Counted from the stretch's first letter, positions 1-7,003 are shown. The stretch is 16,106 nt of DNA from Nocardiopsaceae bacterium (GCA_031254715.1 JAIRTY010000352.1:1-16106); one strand, 5' to 3'. Program-made: numbers and translations. The notes: generated by a model not told the origin, from the letters alone.

Positions 1-1149
1 GCCGGTCAGCGACAGCCAGTCGTGCGGGGGGGAGCCCGCGGTCGCGCCGGGAAGCCACAGCCCGGAGGTGTTGGCCTCGTCCGACACGATCGCGTGCTCG
101 GGCAGCAGCGCGCCGATCACCGCCGCCGCGCTCTCCCCGGTGAGGTCGCCGTCCGGCAGCGGCGGGCGCCCGGGCTGCTGCGGCACCGGCCCGGCGTCCG
201 GGGCAACCACATCGGCCAGCGCCGCCAGCGCCCCCGCTGCGTCGTTATCTTCCTCGGCCAGCATTTCCACCATGCACCCCTCCGGGACCAGCAGGCTGGG
301 CTTGCCCGGGTAGGCGAAGAAGGAGACCGGCGCCCGCGCCCCGGCCAGGATCAGCCGCTCAGTGCCTGCCAGCTGCGCGGACGCGAACTCCGCCAGGTAG
401 GCCAGCCGTTCTACTCCCGGCAGGCCGGCCCCGCGCTCGAGCCGGGCGGGGAACGTCTCGCACAGCAGCCGGGCGCCGGTGGCCGACGCGATCCGGCTGG
501 CGGCTTCCAGCCCCGCCCGCCGGGTGGCGGACCCGCCCAGCAGGATCGTGCAGGATTCTCCGCCGGAGAGCGCTTTGGCTGTGGAACGGATCACCTCATC
601 CGCGACGACGGCGGGAGCGGTAACGGGAACCGGGGCGGCCGGCTCCGCGCCCTCCGACCACGAAACGTCGGCGGGCAGGATGAGCGTGGCGACGCGACCG
701 GGTGGCGTCATGGCCACGCTGACGGCCTCGGCGGCATCGGTCGCGAGGTACTCCGTCCGCCAGGGCCGCCGCACCCACCCGGACACGCTTCCGGCCAGGG
801 CGTCGATGTCCGACTCCAGCGGGGCGTCGAGCTCCTTGTGGTAGGTGGCGTGGTCGCCGACCACGGCCAGCAGCGGCGTCCGGGCCCGGCGCGCGTTGTG
901 CAGGTTGGCGAGGCCGTTCGCCAGCCCGGGGCCCAGGTGCAGCAGGGCCGTGGCGGGGCGGCCGGCCATCCGGCCGTAACCGTCAGCCGCGCCGGTCGCC
1001 GTCCCCTCGAACAGGCACAGCACCCCGCGCATCGCGGGCACCGCGTCCAGGGCCGCCACGAAGTGCATCTCCGACGTGCCCGGATTGCTGAAAGCAACGG
1101 TCACGCCGGACCCAACCAGGGTTTCCATGAGCGCCTGGGCGCCGTTCAC
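1..1149 (-). CDS. ThDP-dependent enzyme, acetolactate synthase/benzoylformate decarboxylase-like (partial, C-terminus off the left edge)
   Basis: The 383 codons visible encode the first three quarters of a thiamine-diphosphate enzyme of the acetolactate synthase large subunit family (usually about 510-560 residues). The N-terminal PYR domain covers roughly residues 1-170. It begins VNGAQALMETLVGSGV, has NPGTSEMHF, and has the activating glutamate E48 in LFEGTATGAADGYGRMAG. The central domain spans about 190-310, and the ThDP-binding domain starts near 345 (IVSDEANTSG) before the sequence runs out. The GTG start at 1149 overlaps the TGA of the upstream FAD oxidase by four bases (GTGA), so translation is probably coupled; an ATG seven codons in is an alternative start. 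Such enzymes decarboxylate or ligate 2-oxoacids. Because the neighbour makes 2-oxoacids from 2-hydroxyacids, I infer a two-step oxidation/decarboxylation route. Substrate is unknown; true acetolactate synthase is less likely because no small subunit is nearby. Confidence 0.88.
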   Translation of the reverse strand, partial: MNGAQALMETLVGSGVTVAFSNPGTSEMHFVAALDAVPAMRGVLCLFEGTATGAADGYGRMAGRPATALLHLGPGLANGLANLHNARRARTPLLAVVGDHATYHKELDAPLESDIDALAGSVSGWVRRPWRTEYLATDAAEAVSVAMTPPGRVATLILPADVSWSEGAEPAAPVPVTAPAVVADEVIRSTAKALSGGESCTILLGGSATRRAGLEAASRIASATGARLLCETFPARLERGAGLPGVERLAYLAEFASAQLAGTERLILAGARAPVSFFAYPGKPSLLVPEGCMVEMLAEEDNDAAGALAALADVVAPDAGPVPQQPGRPPLPDGDLTGESAAAVIGALLPEHAIVSDEANTSGLWLPGATAGSPPHDWLSLTG

Positions 1150-2519
1150 CCCAGCATCACTCCGGGGCCGAGGATGCCCTCGGGGTCGAACGCCGCCTTG
1201 ATCCGCCGCATCAGGCTCACCGCCGCCGGATCGGCCAGTTCGAGGAAGTAACCCCGCTTGGCCGTCCCGACCCCGTGCTCGCCGCTGATCGCGCCGCCGC
1301 GGGCGCTGGCGGCCGCGAAGATCTCCCGCAGCGCCTGGCTGCGCTGCCCCGGGTCGGGCGCGAACAGCGCCATGTGCACGTTGCCGTCCCCGGCGTGGCC
1401 GCACCCGGTGACCAGCACGCCGTGGCGGCCGGCGATCTCTCCCGCCTCGGCGAGGAACCCGGCCATGGCTGCGCGGGGCACCACGGTGTCCACGATGTCG
1501 TCGGCACCGGCCTCCTTGGCCGCCCAGAACGCTTTCTCCCGGGCGGTGATGAGGCGGGCAGCGGCGGCGCCGGGCAGGACGTACACGTCGGCCGCCCCGG
1601 TCTCGTCCAGCAGTTCCGCAAGAGCCCCCACCCCGTCGGTTAGCCCTTGGCCGGAACGATCTTCCAGCATCACGACCAGGTATGCCTGGGCGGCGTCGCG
1701 GATCGCCGCCGGGACGCCGAGGTCGAGATCCTCCCGCTCGGTGATCGCCGCCATTGTGACCAGGTCGATGTACTCCAGGGTGAGCGGGGCCAGGCCGCTG
1801 GCCATGATCCGCGGCACGGCGCCGGTCACCTGCTCCAGCGACCCGTACGGCGCCAGCACCGTGGCCTGGTGCGGCAGCCGCGGGTACAGCCGCACGGTCG
1901 CCTCGGTCACCAGCGCCAGCGTGCCCTCCGACCCGATGATGAGCTGCGTGAGGTTGTAGCCGGTGCTGGTCTTGACGTGCATGCCGCCGGTGCGGATCAC
2001 CTCGCCCGAGGCCAGCACCGCCTCTAGGCCTAGCACGTGGTTGCGGGTGACCCCGTACTTGACGGCCCGCATCCCGCCGGCGTTGGTGGCGATGGTCCCG
2101 CCCAGCGAGGCGCTCATCTCGCCCGGGTAGACCGGGTAGACCAGGCCGCGGGCGGCGGCGGCCTCGTCCAGCGCCGCCAGGGTCACGCCGGGCTGCACGA
2201 CCGCGGCGTGGTTCGCGGTGTCGATCTCCAGGATCCGGTTCATCCGCTCGAACGAGACGATGATCCCGCCGTCCCGGCCCGGCACCGAGCCGCCCGACAG
2301 CCCGGTGCCCGAGCCCCGGGCGGTGATGGGCAGGCCGTGCGCGGCCGCGATCCGCATCACCTCGGCTACCTCGGCGGTGCTGCCGGGGCGGACCACGAAC
2401 CCGGGCTCGGCCGCCGCCAGCCCCAGCGTCTCGTCGCGGGCGTAGCCCGCGGTGTCCGCGCCGGTCAGCACGTTGTCAGCGCCGACCGCGGCGGCCAGCA
2501 GCGATCGCACATCCGCCAT
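1146..2519 (-). CDS. FAD-linked 2-hydroxyacid oxidase/dehydrogenase (GlcD / D-lactate dehydrogenase type)
   Basis: This 457-residue soluble flavoprotein oxidises a 2-hydroxyacid such as glycolate or D-lactate to the 2-oxoacid. An N-terminal FAD-binding PCMH domain (about 40-215) carries VRPGSTAEVAEVM, TARGSGTGLSGGSVP and GTIATNAGGMRAVKYG (141-156). The C-terminal FAD-oxidase domain carries GCGHAGDGNVHM (372-383), SGEHGVGTAKRGYF (412-425) and the usual ending FDPEGILGPG. Length is normal for the single-chain GlcD/Dld family. The ATG start follows GGAGGG at good spacing. The stop overlaps the GTG of the ThDP enzyme, so the two form one transcription unit. No iron-sulfur subunit (GlcF) is adjacent, so electrons must go to another acceptor. 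The family is certain; the substrate is not. Confidence 0.93.
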   Translation of the reverse strand: MADVRSLLAAAVGADNVLTGADTAGYARDETLGLAAAEPGFVVRPGSTAEVAEVMRIAAAHGLPITARGSGTGLSGGSVPGRDGGIIVSFERMNRILEIDTANHAAVVQPGVTLAALDEAAAARGLVYPVYPGEMSASLGGTIATNAGGMRAVKYGVTRNHVLGLEAVLASGEVIRTGGMHVKTSTGYNLTQLIIGSEGTLALVTEATVRLYPRLPHQATVLAPYGSLEQVTGAVPRIMASGLAPLTLEYIDLVTMAAITEREDLDLGVPAAIRDAAQAYLVVMLEDRSGQGLTDGVGALAELLDETGAADVYVLPGAAAARLITAREKAFWAAKEAGADDIVDTVVPRAAMAGFLAEAGEIAGRHGVLVTGCGHAGDGNVHMALFAPDPGQRSQALREIFAAASARGGAISGEHGVGTAKRGYFLELADPAAVSLMRRIKAAFDPEGILGPGVMLG

Positions 2520-2579
2520 GAGGGCCCTCCGAAAGTTACCGACTAGTTAAGCAGACCGGAGGGCCGGCTGAAATGAGGA

Positions 2580-2614
2580 CCCGGGCCGCGGCTGCTGCGC
2601 AGCCGCGGCCCGGG
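2580..2614 (-). terminator. Perfect 15-bp GC hairpin, probable terminator of the basic repeat protein gene
   Basis: CCCGGGCCGCGGCTG and its exact reverse complement flank a 5-base loop (CTGCG). The hairpin begins 9 bases past the stop codon of the basic repeat protein and ends about 60 bases before the oxidase start. There is no proper U-tract: on the minus strand it is followed by GTCCTCATTTC. That is common for actinobacterial GC-rich terminators. Because the sequence is palindromic it would fold on either strand. Confidence 0.7.
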
Positions 2615-2623
2615 ACGCCGTCC

Positions 2624-3550
2624 TTACCTGATCAGGCCGGCCAGCACACCGAACTCGTTCTCACGGGAACGCCGCTCCGCTGGCTGCGGCGCGGGCGCCG
2701 GACGGCTCTCGGCCGCCGGGCGGCTCGGCGCCGCCGGCCGCTGCTCGGCCGCGCTCGGCCGGGGCGTCGTTCGCTTCGGCGCCGTTGCCTTGCTGGCCGT
2801 TCGCTTCCTCGCCGTCGCTGTCTTGCTGGCCGCCGGCTTCCTCGCCGTCGTTGTCTTGCGGCCCGCCGTGGACCGGCTCGCCGTGGACCGGCTAGCGGCG
2901 GAACGGCTGGTAGCTGAACGACTGCCGGAACGGCTGGTCGTCGAACGGCTGGTGCCGGACCGGCTGCCGCTGGCACGGCTGGTGCCGGCACGGCTACCGC
3001 CGGACCGGCTGGCCGTGGACCGGCGGGTACGGCTGGTGGTGGACCGGCTGGTGCTGGCCACGCCCGGCTGCTTGACCGCGGACATGGTCTTGGCCGCGTT
3101 CGTCAGCGCCTTCGAGGCGGTGCTCATGGCCTTGGTGGCGGTGTTCATCGCCTGCAGGGCGGTGGACATGGTGCGAGCCGAGGTGGTGGCCCTGGTGGCG
3201 GCCGACGTCATCTTGGTGGCAGCCGTGTTCACTCGCGCCGCCGCGGTCGAGACCGTCCTGGCCGCCACGGCCGGCGTCGTCCCGCTGCTGGCGGTGCTGC
3301 GCCGGGCGGCGGGACGCCGGGCCGCGCTGCCGCTCGTCCTTCTCCGGCTGCTGCTCGCCGTGCCCCGGCTGCTGCCTGCCGTTTTCCGGCCGCTGCTCGC
3401 CGTTCTCCGGCTGCTGGTACTCCGCTTGCTGCTCGCGGGTTTGCTGGCGCCCGCGGGCTTCCGAGCGGCGCTCCGGCTGGGCGCCGCGGACCGGCCGGCA
3501 CGGGCTGAGCTGCGCCCAGCAGCCGTGCGGGCTGTGCTGTTCACCGGCAT
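2624..3550 (-). CDS. Highly basic Ser/Thr/Arg/Ala-rich repeat protein, histone H1/SR-like, putative nucleoid-associated
   Basis: The 308 residues are almost free of acidic and aromatic residues. Four zones can be seen. Residues 1-93 are a Lys/Arg/Ser/Ala tail. Residues 97-159 hold nine consecutive heptads close to A-(R/T/K)-x-(M/V)-(S/N/T)-(T/S)-A, such as ARTMSTA, TKAMSTA and SKALTNA, likely one long amphipathic helix. Residues 181-229 are SRxxx pentads (SRSGG, SRAGT, SRSTT). Residues 230-262 are H1-like (ARKPAASKTATARKR), followed by a Pro/Ala linker and a distinct tail ending EFGVLAGLIR. ATG at 3550 is preceded by GGGGGGAG. I do not recognise a named family. The composition suggests DNA or RNA binding, by inference from H1-like proteins of actinomycetes. 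An antisense ORF of similar length runs through it, but only this strand has a convincing ribosome binding site. Confidence 0.7.
   Translation of the reverse strand: MPVNSTARTAAGRSSARAGRSAAPSRSAARKPAGASKPASSKRSTSSRRTASSGRKTAGSSRGTASSSRRRTSGSAARRPAARRSTASSGTTPAVAARTVSTAAARVNTAATKMTSAATRATTSARTMSTALQAMNTATKAMSTASKALTNAAKTMSAVKQPGVASTSRSTTSRTRRSTASRSGGSRAGTSRASGSRSGTSRSTTSRSGSRSATSRSAASRSTASRSTAGRKTTTARKPAASKTATARKRTASKATAPKRTTPRPSAAEQRPAAPSRPAAESRPAPAPQPAERRSRENEFGVLAGLIR
2864..3010 (-). repeat. Imperfect 15-bp tandem repeat encoding SRxxx pentads
   Basis: About ten imperfect units with a 15-base period encode residues 181-229 of the basic repeat protein (SRSGG, SRAGT, SRASG, SRSGT, SRSTT and so on). 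One unit is only four residues long (RSAT). Seen on the plus strand, the recurring core is CCGGCTGGTGCCGGA-like. Such a tract can expand or contract by slippage without breaking the frame, so copy number may vary between strains. Confidence 0.7.
3074..3262 (-). repeat. Nine tandem heptad (21-bp) repeats inside the basic repeat protein
   Basis: Residues 97-159 break cleanly into nine 7-residue units without gaps: ARTVSTA, AARVNTA, ATKMTSA, ATRATTS, ARTMSTA, LQAMNTA, TKAMSTA, SKALTNA, AKTMSAV. Alanine recurs at the last position and usually Met/Val at the fourth. This spacing suits a coiled coil or an amphipathic helix. The DNA has diverged more than the protein pattern, which argues for selection on the pattern. 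Confidence 0.75.
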
Positions 3551-3573
3551 TGATCTCCCCCCTAGCGATCAAT
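3549..3573 (-). promoter_or_regulatory. 7-bp inverted repeat enclosing the Shine-Dalgarno of the basic repeat protein gene
   Basis: Read on the minus strand, ATTGATC and GATCAAT are perfect complements separated by 11 bases (GCTAGGGGGGA). The purine-rich ribosome binding site lies in the loop, and the last AT of the right arm belongs to the ATG start codon. It could be a translation-control hairpin in the mRNA or a palindromic operator in DNA. The arms are AT-rich in a very GC-rich genome, so chance is less likely, but function is inferred. Confidence 0.5.
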
Positions 3574-3738
3574 TACGGGAGACCTATTCCACGACTACGG
3601 GCCAGTTACACATTCAGCCGGATTTCAAGCGCAGACAGCACGCGCCAAATAGTACTTTTCAGGCCAGGAAGGATTCCCGCGCAATGCGAAAAGGAATTGC
3701 AGCTTCGGTTTAGCGGGGCGGGCGCTGTCAGCAATCCC
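3574..3738. other. Intergenic region between cvnD and the basic repeat protein gene
   Basis: About 165 bases with clearly lower GC than the surroundings. It should contain the promoter and leader of the basic repeat protein gene. TTGAAA and several AT-rich hexamers are present on the minus strand, but I find no -35/-10 pair with proper spacing. There is no convincing terminator hairpin after cvnD, so read-through from the conservon is possible. Confidence 0.5.
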
Positions 3739-4347
3739 TCAGGCCGGGACCACGGCACCCGGACCTTCGTGCGGCCTGCTGGCGAGCACGTGCTCTACCA
3801 GGGTGATCAGAACCTCCTTGGCCGAGCCGCGCTGGCGGGCGTCGCACAGCAGCATTGGCACCCGCGGGCCGAGGTCGAGCGCGACCCGCACGTCCTCGGG
3901 ATCGTACCGGGCGGCGTCGTCGAAGCAGTTGATGGCGACGACGAACGGGACCTGGCGGCGCTCGAAGTAGTCCACGGACGGGAAGCAGTCACCCAGCCGC
4001 CGGGTGTCGGCCAGCACGACGGCGCCGAGCGCACCGTAGGACAACTCATCCCACATGAACCAGAACCGCTCCTGCCCGGGCGTGCCGAACAGGTACAGCA
4101 CGACCTGGCCGCTGATCGTGATCCGGCCGAAGTCCATCGCCACCGTGGTCGTGGTCTTGCTGCCGACCCCGCGCAGGTCGTCATGCCCCACGCTGGCACT
4201 GGTCAGGGCCTCCTCGGTGTGCAGCGGCCGGACCTCGCTGACCGCGCCGACGAGGGTGGTCTTGCCCGCCCCGAATCCGCCCGCGATCAGGATCTTGAAT
4301 GCGGCCAGCGGGGACTGCGCGGCACCGTCAGAGGGCGCGGAGCCCAT
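3739..4347 (-). CDS. cvnD: Conservon small GTPase CvnD (Ras/MglA-like ATP/GTP-binding protein)
   Basis: A 202-residue small GTPase, the output switch of the conservon. The P-loop GGFGAGKTT is at residues 23-31. SKTTTTVAMDFGRI (about 63-76) forms the switch I region typical of CvnD. The G3 region reads FGTPGQERF (87-95) in place of the DTPG or DxxG of classical GTPases. VAINCFD (about 137-143) stands where NKxD would be. These departures are normal for the family. ATG at 4347 follows a strong AGGAGG, and the gene overlaps the end of cvnC by 20 bases. By analogy with the Cvn systems studied in Streptomyces coelicolor, it would associate at the membrane with CvnA-C and depend on GTP state. It is the last gene of the unit; the cytochrome P450 genes that follow some conservons are absent. 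Confidence 0.93.
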   Translation of the reverse strand: MGSAPSDGAAQSPLAAFKILIAGGFGAGKTTLVGAVSEVRPLHTEEALTSASVGHDDLRGVGSKTTTTVAMDFGRITISGQVVLYLFGTPGQERFWFMWDELSYGALGAVVLADTRRLGDCFPSVDYFERRQVPFVVAINCFDDAARYDPEDVRVALDLGPRVPMLLCDARQRGSAKEVLITLVEHVLASRPHEGPGAVVPA

Positions 4348-4702
4348 GCAGTACCTCCTTGAGCAGATCGGCGCTCGGCTGCTCGTCCGCAGGCCGCTGG
4401 GGAAGCACGGTGATCCAGCCCTCCTGGGTCAGATCGGACAACAGCACCCGGACCACGCCGACCGGCAGCGCGGTGTCGGACGCCACGTCGGCGACGGTCA
4501 CCGGCCGCTGGCACAGCCGGAGGATCCGCCGGTGCTCCGGGCTGAGCCCGTCCCTGCCCCCGGTCACCTGCCTGGTGGCCACCACGACCGCGATCAGGTC
4601 AAGCACCTCGCCGCCCGCGGGCGCGGTCCGGCCGCCGGTCAGAGCATACGGGCGGACGACCGGCCCTGCGCTCCGATCGAGCCACTTGTCGCCGGCTGAC
4701 AC
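4328..4702 (-). CDS. cvnC: Conservon protein CvnC (DUF742)
   Basis: This 124-residue DUF742 protein has the signature RPYALTGGRT (17-26) and a C-terminal winged-helix-like part (about 55-110) containing LSPEHRRILRLC, SVADVA-like PVTVADVASDTALPVG and VVRVLLSDL. The ending ADLLKEVLHGLRAL is typical. The GTG start at 4702 lies 7 bases after the cvnB stop; I see no strong ribosome binding site, which fits translational coupling. The 3' end overlaps cvnD by 20 bases. In conservons, CvnC works with the roadblock protein and the GTPase in the membrane complex; its biochemical role is not established. Confidence 0.92.
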   Translation of the reverse strand: MSAGDKWLDRSAGPVVRPYALTGGRTAPAGGEVLDLIAVVVATRQVTGGRDGLSPEHRRILRLCQRPVTVADVASDTALPVGVVRVLLSDLTQEGWITVLPQRPADEQPSADLLKEVLHGLRAL

Positions 4703-4709
4703 GACTGGC

Positions 4710-5138
4710 TCAGTCCGCGAGCAGTTGCGCGGCCGGGGACCGCGGGTGCGAGGCCAGGTGCGGTCCGGCCCGCTTGACCAGCATGGCCATCTCGTAGGCG
4801 ATCAGGCCCGCGTCAGCGCTGGCGGAACACAGCACGGCCAGGCAGCTGCCGTGGCCGGCCGCCGTGACGAACAGGAACGCCCGCTCGAGCTCGATGATGG
4901 TCTGGCGGACCTCGCCCGCCCCGAAGTGCTCCCCGGCGCCCCTGGCCAGGCTCTGCACACCGGCGGCGAGCGCCGACAGGTGCTCCGCGTCCTCCCGGGA
5001 GACGTTGCTGGAAGCGGCCATTGCCAGCCCGTCGCGGGACAGGATCACCGCCTGCCGGAAGTGCTCCACCCGGTCGCCGAGGTCATCGAGCAGCCAGCTG
5101 AGCTCCTGCCCCGGCGCGGCCCCGTCGCGTGAGTCCAT
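4710..5138 (-). CDS. cvnB: Conservon roadblock/LC7 protein CvnB
   Basis: This 142-residue protein spans one roadblock/LC7 domain (about 10-125): ELSWLLDDLGDRV, AVILSRDGLAMAAS, EHLSALAAGVQSLARGAGEHF, FLFVTAAGHGSCLAVL and LIAYEMAMLVKRAG. Roadblock proteins are small dimeric regulators of Ras-like GTPases, as with MglB and MglA, which suits a partner for CvnD. I chose ATG at 5138, whose A is also the last base of the cvnA TGA (TGATG) and which follows GGAGGAG. A GTG one codon upstream (5141) is an alternative start. The gene is central to the cvnA-cvnB-cvnC-cvnD operon. Confidence 0.93.
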   Translation of the reverse strand: MDSRDGAAPGQELSWLLDDLGDRVEHFRQAVILSRDGLAMAASSNVSREDAEHLSALAAGVQSLARGAGEHFGAGEVRQTIIELERAFLFVTAAGHGSCLAVLCSASADAGLIAYEMAMLVKRAGPHLASHPRSPAAQLLAD

Positions 5139-6811
5139 CACTCCTCCTCGCTTCCCCCGGCATCCGGCTGGCTGTCCGGGCCGTCGGGCTGCTCCGCATC
5201 CTGCGAGTCCTCCCGGCGCCCGCGCTGCCAGCCGCTCTGCAGCGAGGCCACCAGGTCCCTGGCCTCCTCCGGCGAGCGCTCGCCGGTACCCGGCTGGCCG
5301 TCACCGTCAGCCTCGGCCGGCCGGCCCTCCCGCAGCTGCGGTGACAGGCTGGCCTGCCGCACCCGCCGCGGCAGCCCCCGGTAGGTTCCCCCGCCCGGCG
5401 GCCGTTCGAACCCATCCGGCGGGGTGCCGTCGGACGGGGTGCCGTCCGGCGCGAACCCGTCCGGCGCGGTGCCGTCAGCGCCGGCCGCGGCGTGCCGGGG
5501 CGGCGGCCCGGTGAGCGCCAGCGCCTCGCCGGCCGGTCCGCCAGCCAGCGCAGCCGGGCGGCCGGTGCCGTTCGTGTCATCCGGGACCAGGCGGGGGGCC
5601 GGGGCCGGCTCAGCCACCGGCCGCGGGGCCGGCCTGCCTGGCAGCGCAGCCGCCTCGGCGACGGGCACCACGATGTCGTTCGGCATCAGCACGATCGCCG
5701 TGGTGCCGCCGTAGGGGGAGGCACGCAGCATGACCCTGATGCCATGCCTGGCGGCCAGCTTCCCCACCACGAACAGGCCGAGCTGGTCGGCGTTGGCGAG
5801 GTCGAAGTCGGGCGGGGTGACAAGCTGCTGGTTGATCACTTCCAGCTGCGCGGGCTTGATGCCCAGGCCACGGTCGTCGATCTCCACCGCGAAGCCGTTG
5901 GCCACCCGCTCGGCCCGGACCTCCACCCGGGTTCCTGACGGCGAGAACAGGGTCGCGTTCTCGATCAGCTCGGCCAGCAGGTGGACCACGTCGGCCACGG
6001 CGGTGCCCGCCACCGCATCCTCGGCCCGGGTGAGCACGTTCACCCGCTGGTAGTCCTCTACCTCGGCGACGGCGCCCCGCACCACGTCGATGACCGGCAC
6101 CGGCTCGCTCCAGGACCGCCCGGGGGCGGCCCCGGACAGGATGATCAGGCCTTCCGCGTGCCGCCGCATCCGGGTGGTGAGGTGGTCGAGCGGGAACAGG
6201 TCGGCCAGCGCGGCCGGGTCCGAGGCCTTCTGCTCGAGTGCGTCGATCAGCCGCAACTGCCGCTGCAGCAGGGACTGGTTGCGCCTGGCCAGGCTGACGA
6301 AGACCTGCCCGACGCCGCTGCGCAGGCTCGCCTCTCCCGCCGCCGCGGCCACCGCCGCCTGCTGCAGCCGGCCGATCGCGGCTGCGACCCGGCCGACCTC
6401 GGCGACCTTCGTCCGCGGCAGCGGCGCGGCTGCCTCGCCGGCCAGCGGCTGGTCCCCCTGCCGGATCCGTTCCACCAGCCGCGGCATCTCCTGCTCGGCC
6501 AGCCGCCTGGCTTCCGCCGCCAGGCCGCTGACGTCGTGTGTGAGCCGTCGCGCGAACACAGCCACCAGCAGCGCTGACAGAAGGACCACCGCCAGGCCCG
6601 CTCCCAGCAGCAACGCGAACCGGACGGCATCCTGCTGGCTGTCGCCCAGCAGGCGCCAGGGCAGCTTCCCCGAGAGCGCGCCGGCCAGCGCGAGCGCCCA
6701 CAGCACCACCAGGCAGCCGACCGGCAAGCCCACCATGAGCGCAAAGGTGAACCGGATCGAGCGGCCTCCGCCTCCAGGTCCTTCCGGGCTTTCCCGGCGG
6801 AATATGCCCAT
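5138..6811 (-). CDS. cvnA: Conservon membrane sensor CvnA (histidine kinase-like ATPase)
   Basis: This 557-residue membrane protein is the sensor of the conservon. Two hydrophobic segments (about 22-46 and 63-87) enclose only a very short extracytoplasmic loop. A linker (90-150) follows, then the conserved block FVSLARRNQSLLQRQLRLID (171-190) and LDHLTTRMRR (208-217); His210 is the only obvious candidate for an H-box histidine. The HATPase domain has its N-box at HLLAELIENATLFSP (277-291), DDRGLGI (312-318) and DQLGLFVVGKLA (342-353). The tail from about 380 is Pro/Gly/Asp-rich, with DGxxP repeats near 446-468, and closes with the family motifs RGLPRRVRQASLSPQLR and SPEEARDLVASLQSGW. The large NIT-type sensing domain of many CvnA proteins is missing, so this is a compact version. 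ATG at 6811 follows AGGAG. Confidence 0.92.
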   Translation of the reverse strand: MGIFRRESPEGPGGGGRSIRFTFALMVGLPVGCLVVLWALALAGALSGKLPWRLLGDSQQDAVRFALLLGAGLAVVLLSALLVAVFARRLTHDVSGLAAEARRLAEQEMPRLVERIRQGDQPLAGEAAAPLPRTKVAEVGRVAAAIGRLQQAAVAAAAGEASLRSGVGQVFVSLARRNQSLLQRQLRLIDALEQKASDPAALADLFPLDHLTTRMRRHAEGLIILSGAAPGRSWSEPVPVIDVVRGAVAEVEDYQRVNVLTRAEDAVAGTAVADVVHLLAELIENATLFSPSGTRVEVRAERVANGFAVEIDDRGLGIKPAQLEVINQQLVTPPDFDLANADQLGLFVVGKLAARHGIRVMLRASPYGGTTAIVLMPNDIVVPVAEAAALPGRPAPRPVAEPAPAPRLVPDDTNGTGRPAALAGGPAGEALALTGPPPRHAAAGADGTAPDGFAPDGTPSDGTPPDGFERPPGGGTYRGLPRRVRQASLSPQLREGRPAEADGDGQPGTGERSPEEARDLVASLQSGWQRGRREDSQDAEQPDGPDSQPDAGGSEEE

Positions 6812-6924
6812 ATGCTCACTCCTGGATCGATTCCGGTCCGCAGCACCGCAACGGTTTGCCAGGCACCGGCACCACTAGGCCACCATCTTGGGCCATTGCA
6901 GGCTAATTGTCGTCGAGCTTCCCT

Positions 6925-6954
6925 AAAATCCACGTATTGCCGGGCGGCCGTCAA
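6925..6954 (-). promoter_or_regulatory. Possible promoter of the conservon (TTGACG / GATTTT)
   Basis: On the minus strand TTGACG (6954-6949) is followed after 18 bases by GATTTT (6930-6925), about 115 bases before cvnA. The -35 is good and the -10 only keeps the A at position 2 and the final T. It is the best pair seen in this 192-base divergent region. Confidence 0.35.
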
Positions 6955-6991
6955 TCGGCGGGCTTTGCCCTCATGACCTCGTTGGCCCTCG

Positions 6992-6997
6992 TATGGT
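6992..6997 (+). promoter_or_regulatory. Possible -10 element of a leaderless transcript for the first NB-ARC gene
   Basis: TATGGT ends 6 bases before the GTG at 7004, the distance expected if transcription begins at the start codon. No Shine-Dalgarno precedes that GTG. I find no -35 at ideal spacing, so this is tentative. Confidence 0.3.
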
Positions 6998-7003
6998 TGG
7001 CCC

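Larger units (their letters stand above)
6812..7003. other. Divergent intergenic region between cvnA and the first NB-ARC/TPR gene
   Basis: These 192 bases must drive both the conservon (minus) and the NTPase gene (plus). Besides the possible cvnA promoter, I see TATGGT (6992-6997) six bases before the GTG of the NTPase gene. GCCATTG (6892-6898) is also present; it resembles the two GCCATTGG boxes upstream of the second NB-ARC copy. No small ORF with a ribosome binding site stands out. Confidence 0.5.

Noticed and set aside
22..1251. A 409-codon plus-strand Gly/Arg-rich ORF at the left edge
   Set aside because: It is antisense to the ThDP enzyme and shows the Arg/Gly/Pro composition typical of high-GC shadow frames.
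2790..3713. A 307-codon plus-strand Leu/Val/Arg-rich ORF antisense to the basic repeat protein
   Set aside because: Its repeats (DRLAV, ERLVA) are the backward reading of the SRxxx codons. It lacks a ribosome binding site and runs past the opposite gene's start into AT-rich spacer. The minus-strand frame has a strong ribosome binding site and a following hairpin. Some doubt remains because both frames are low complexity.
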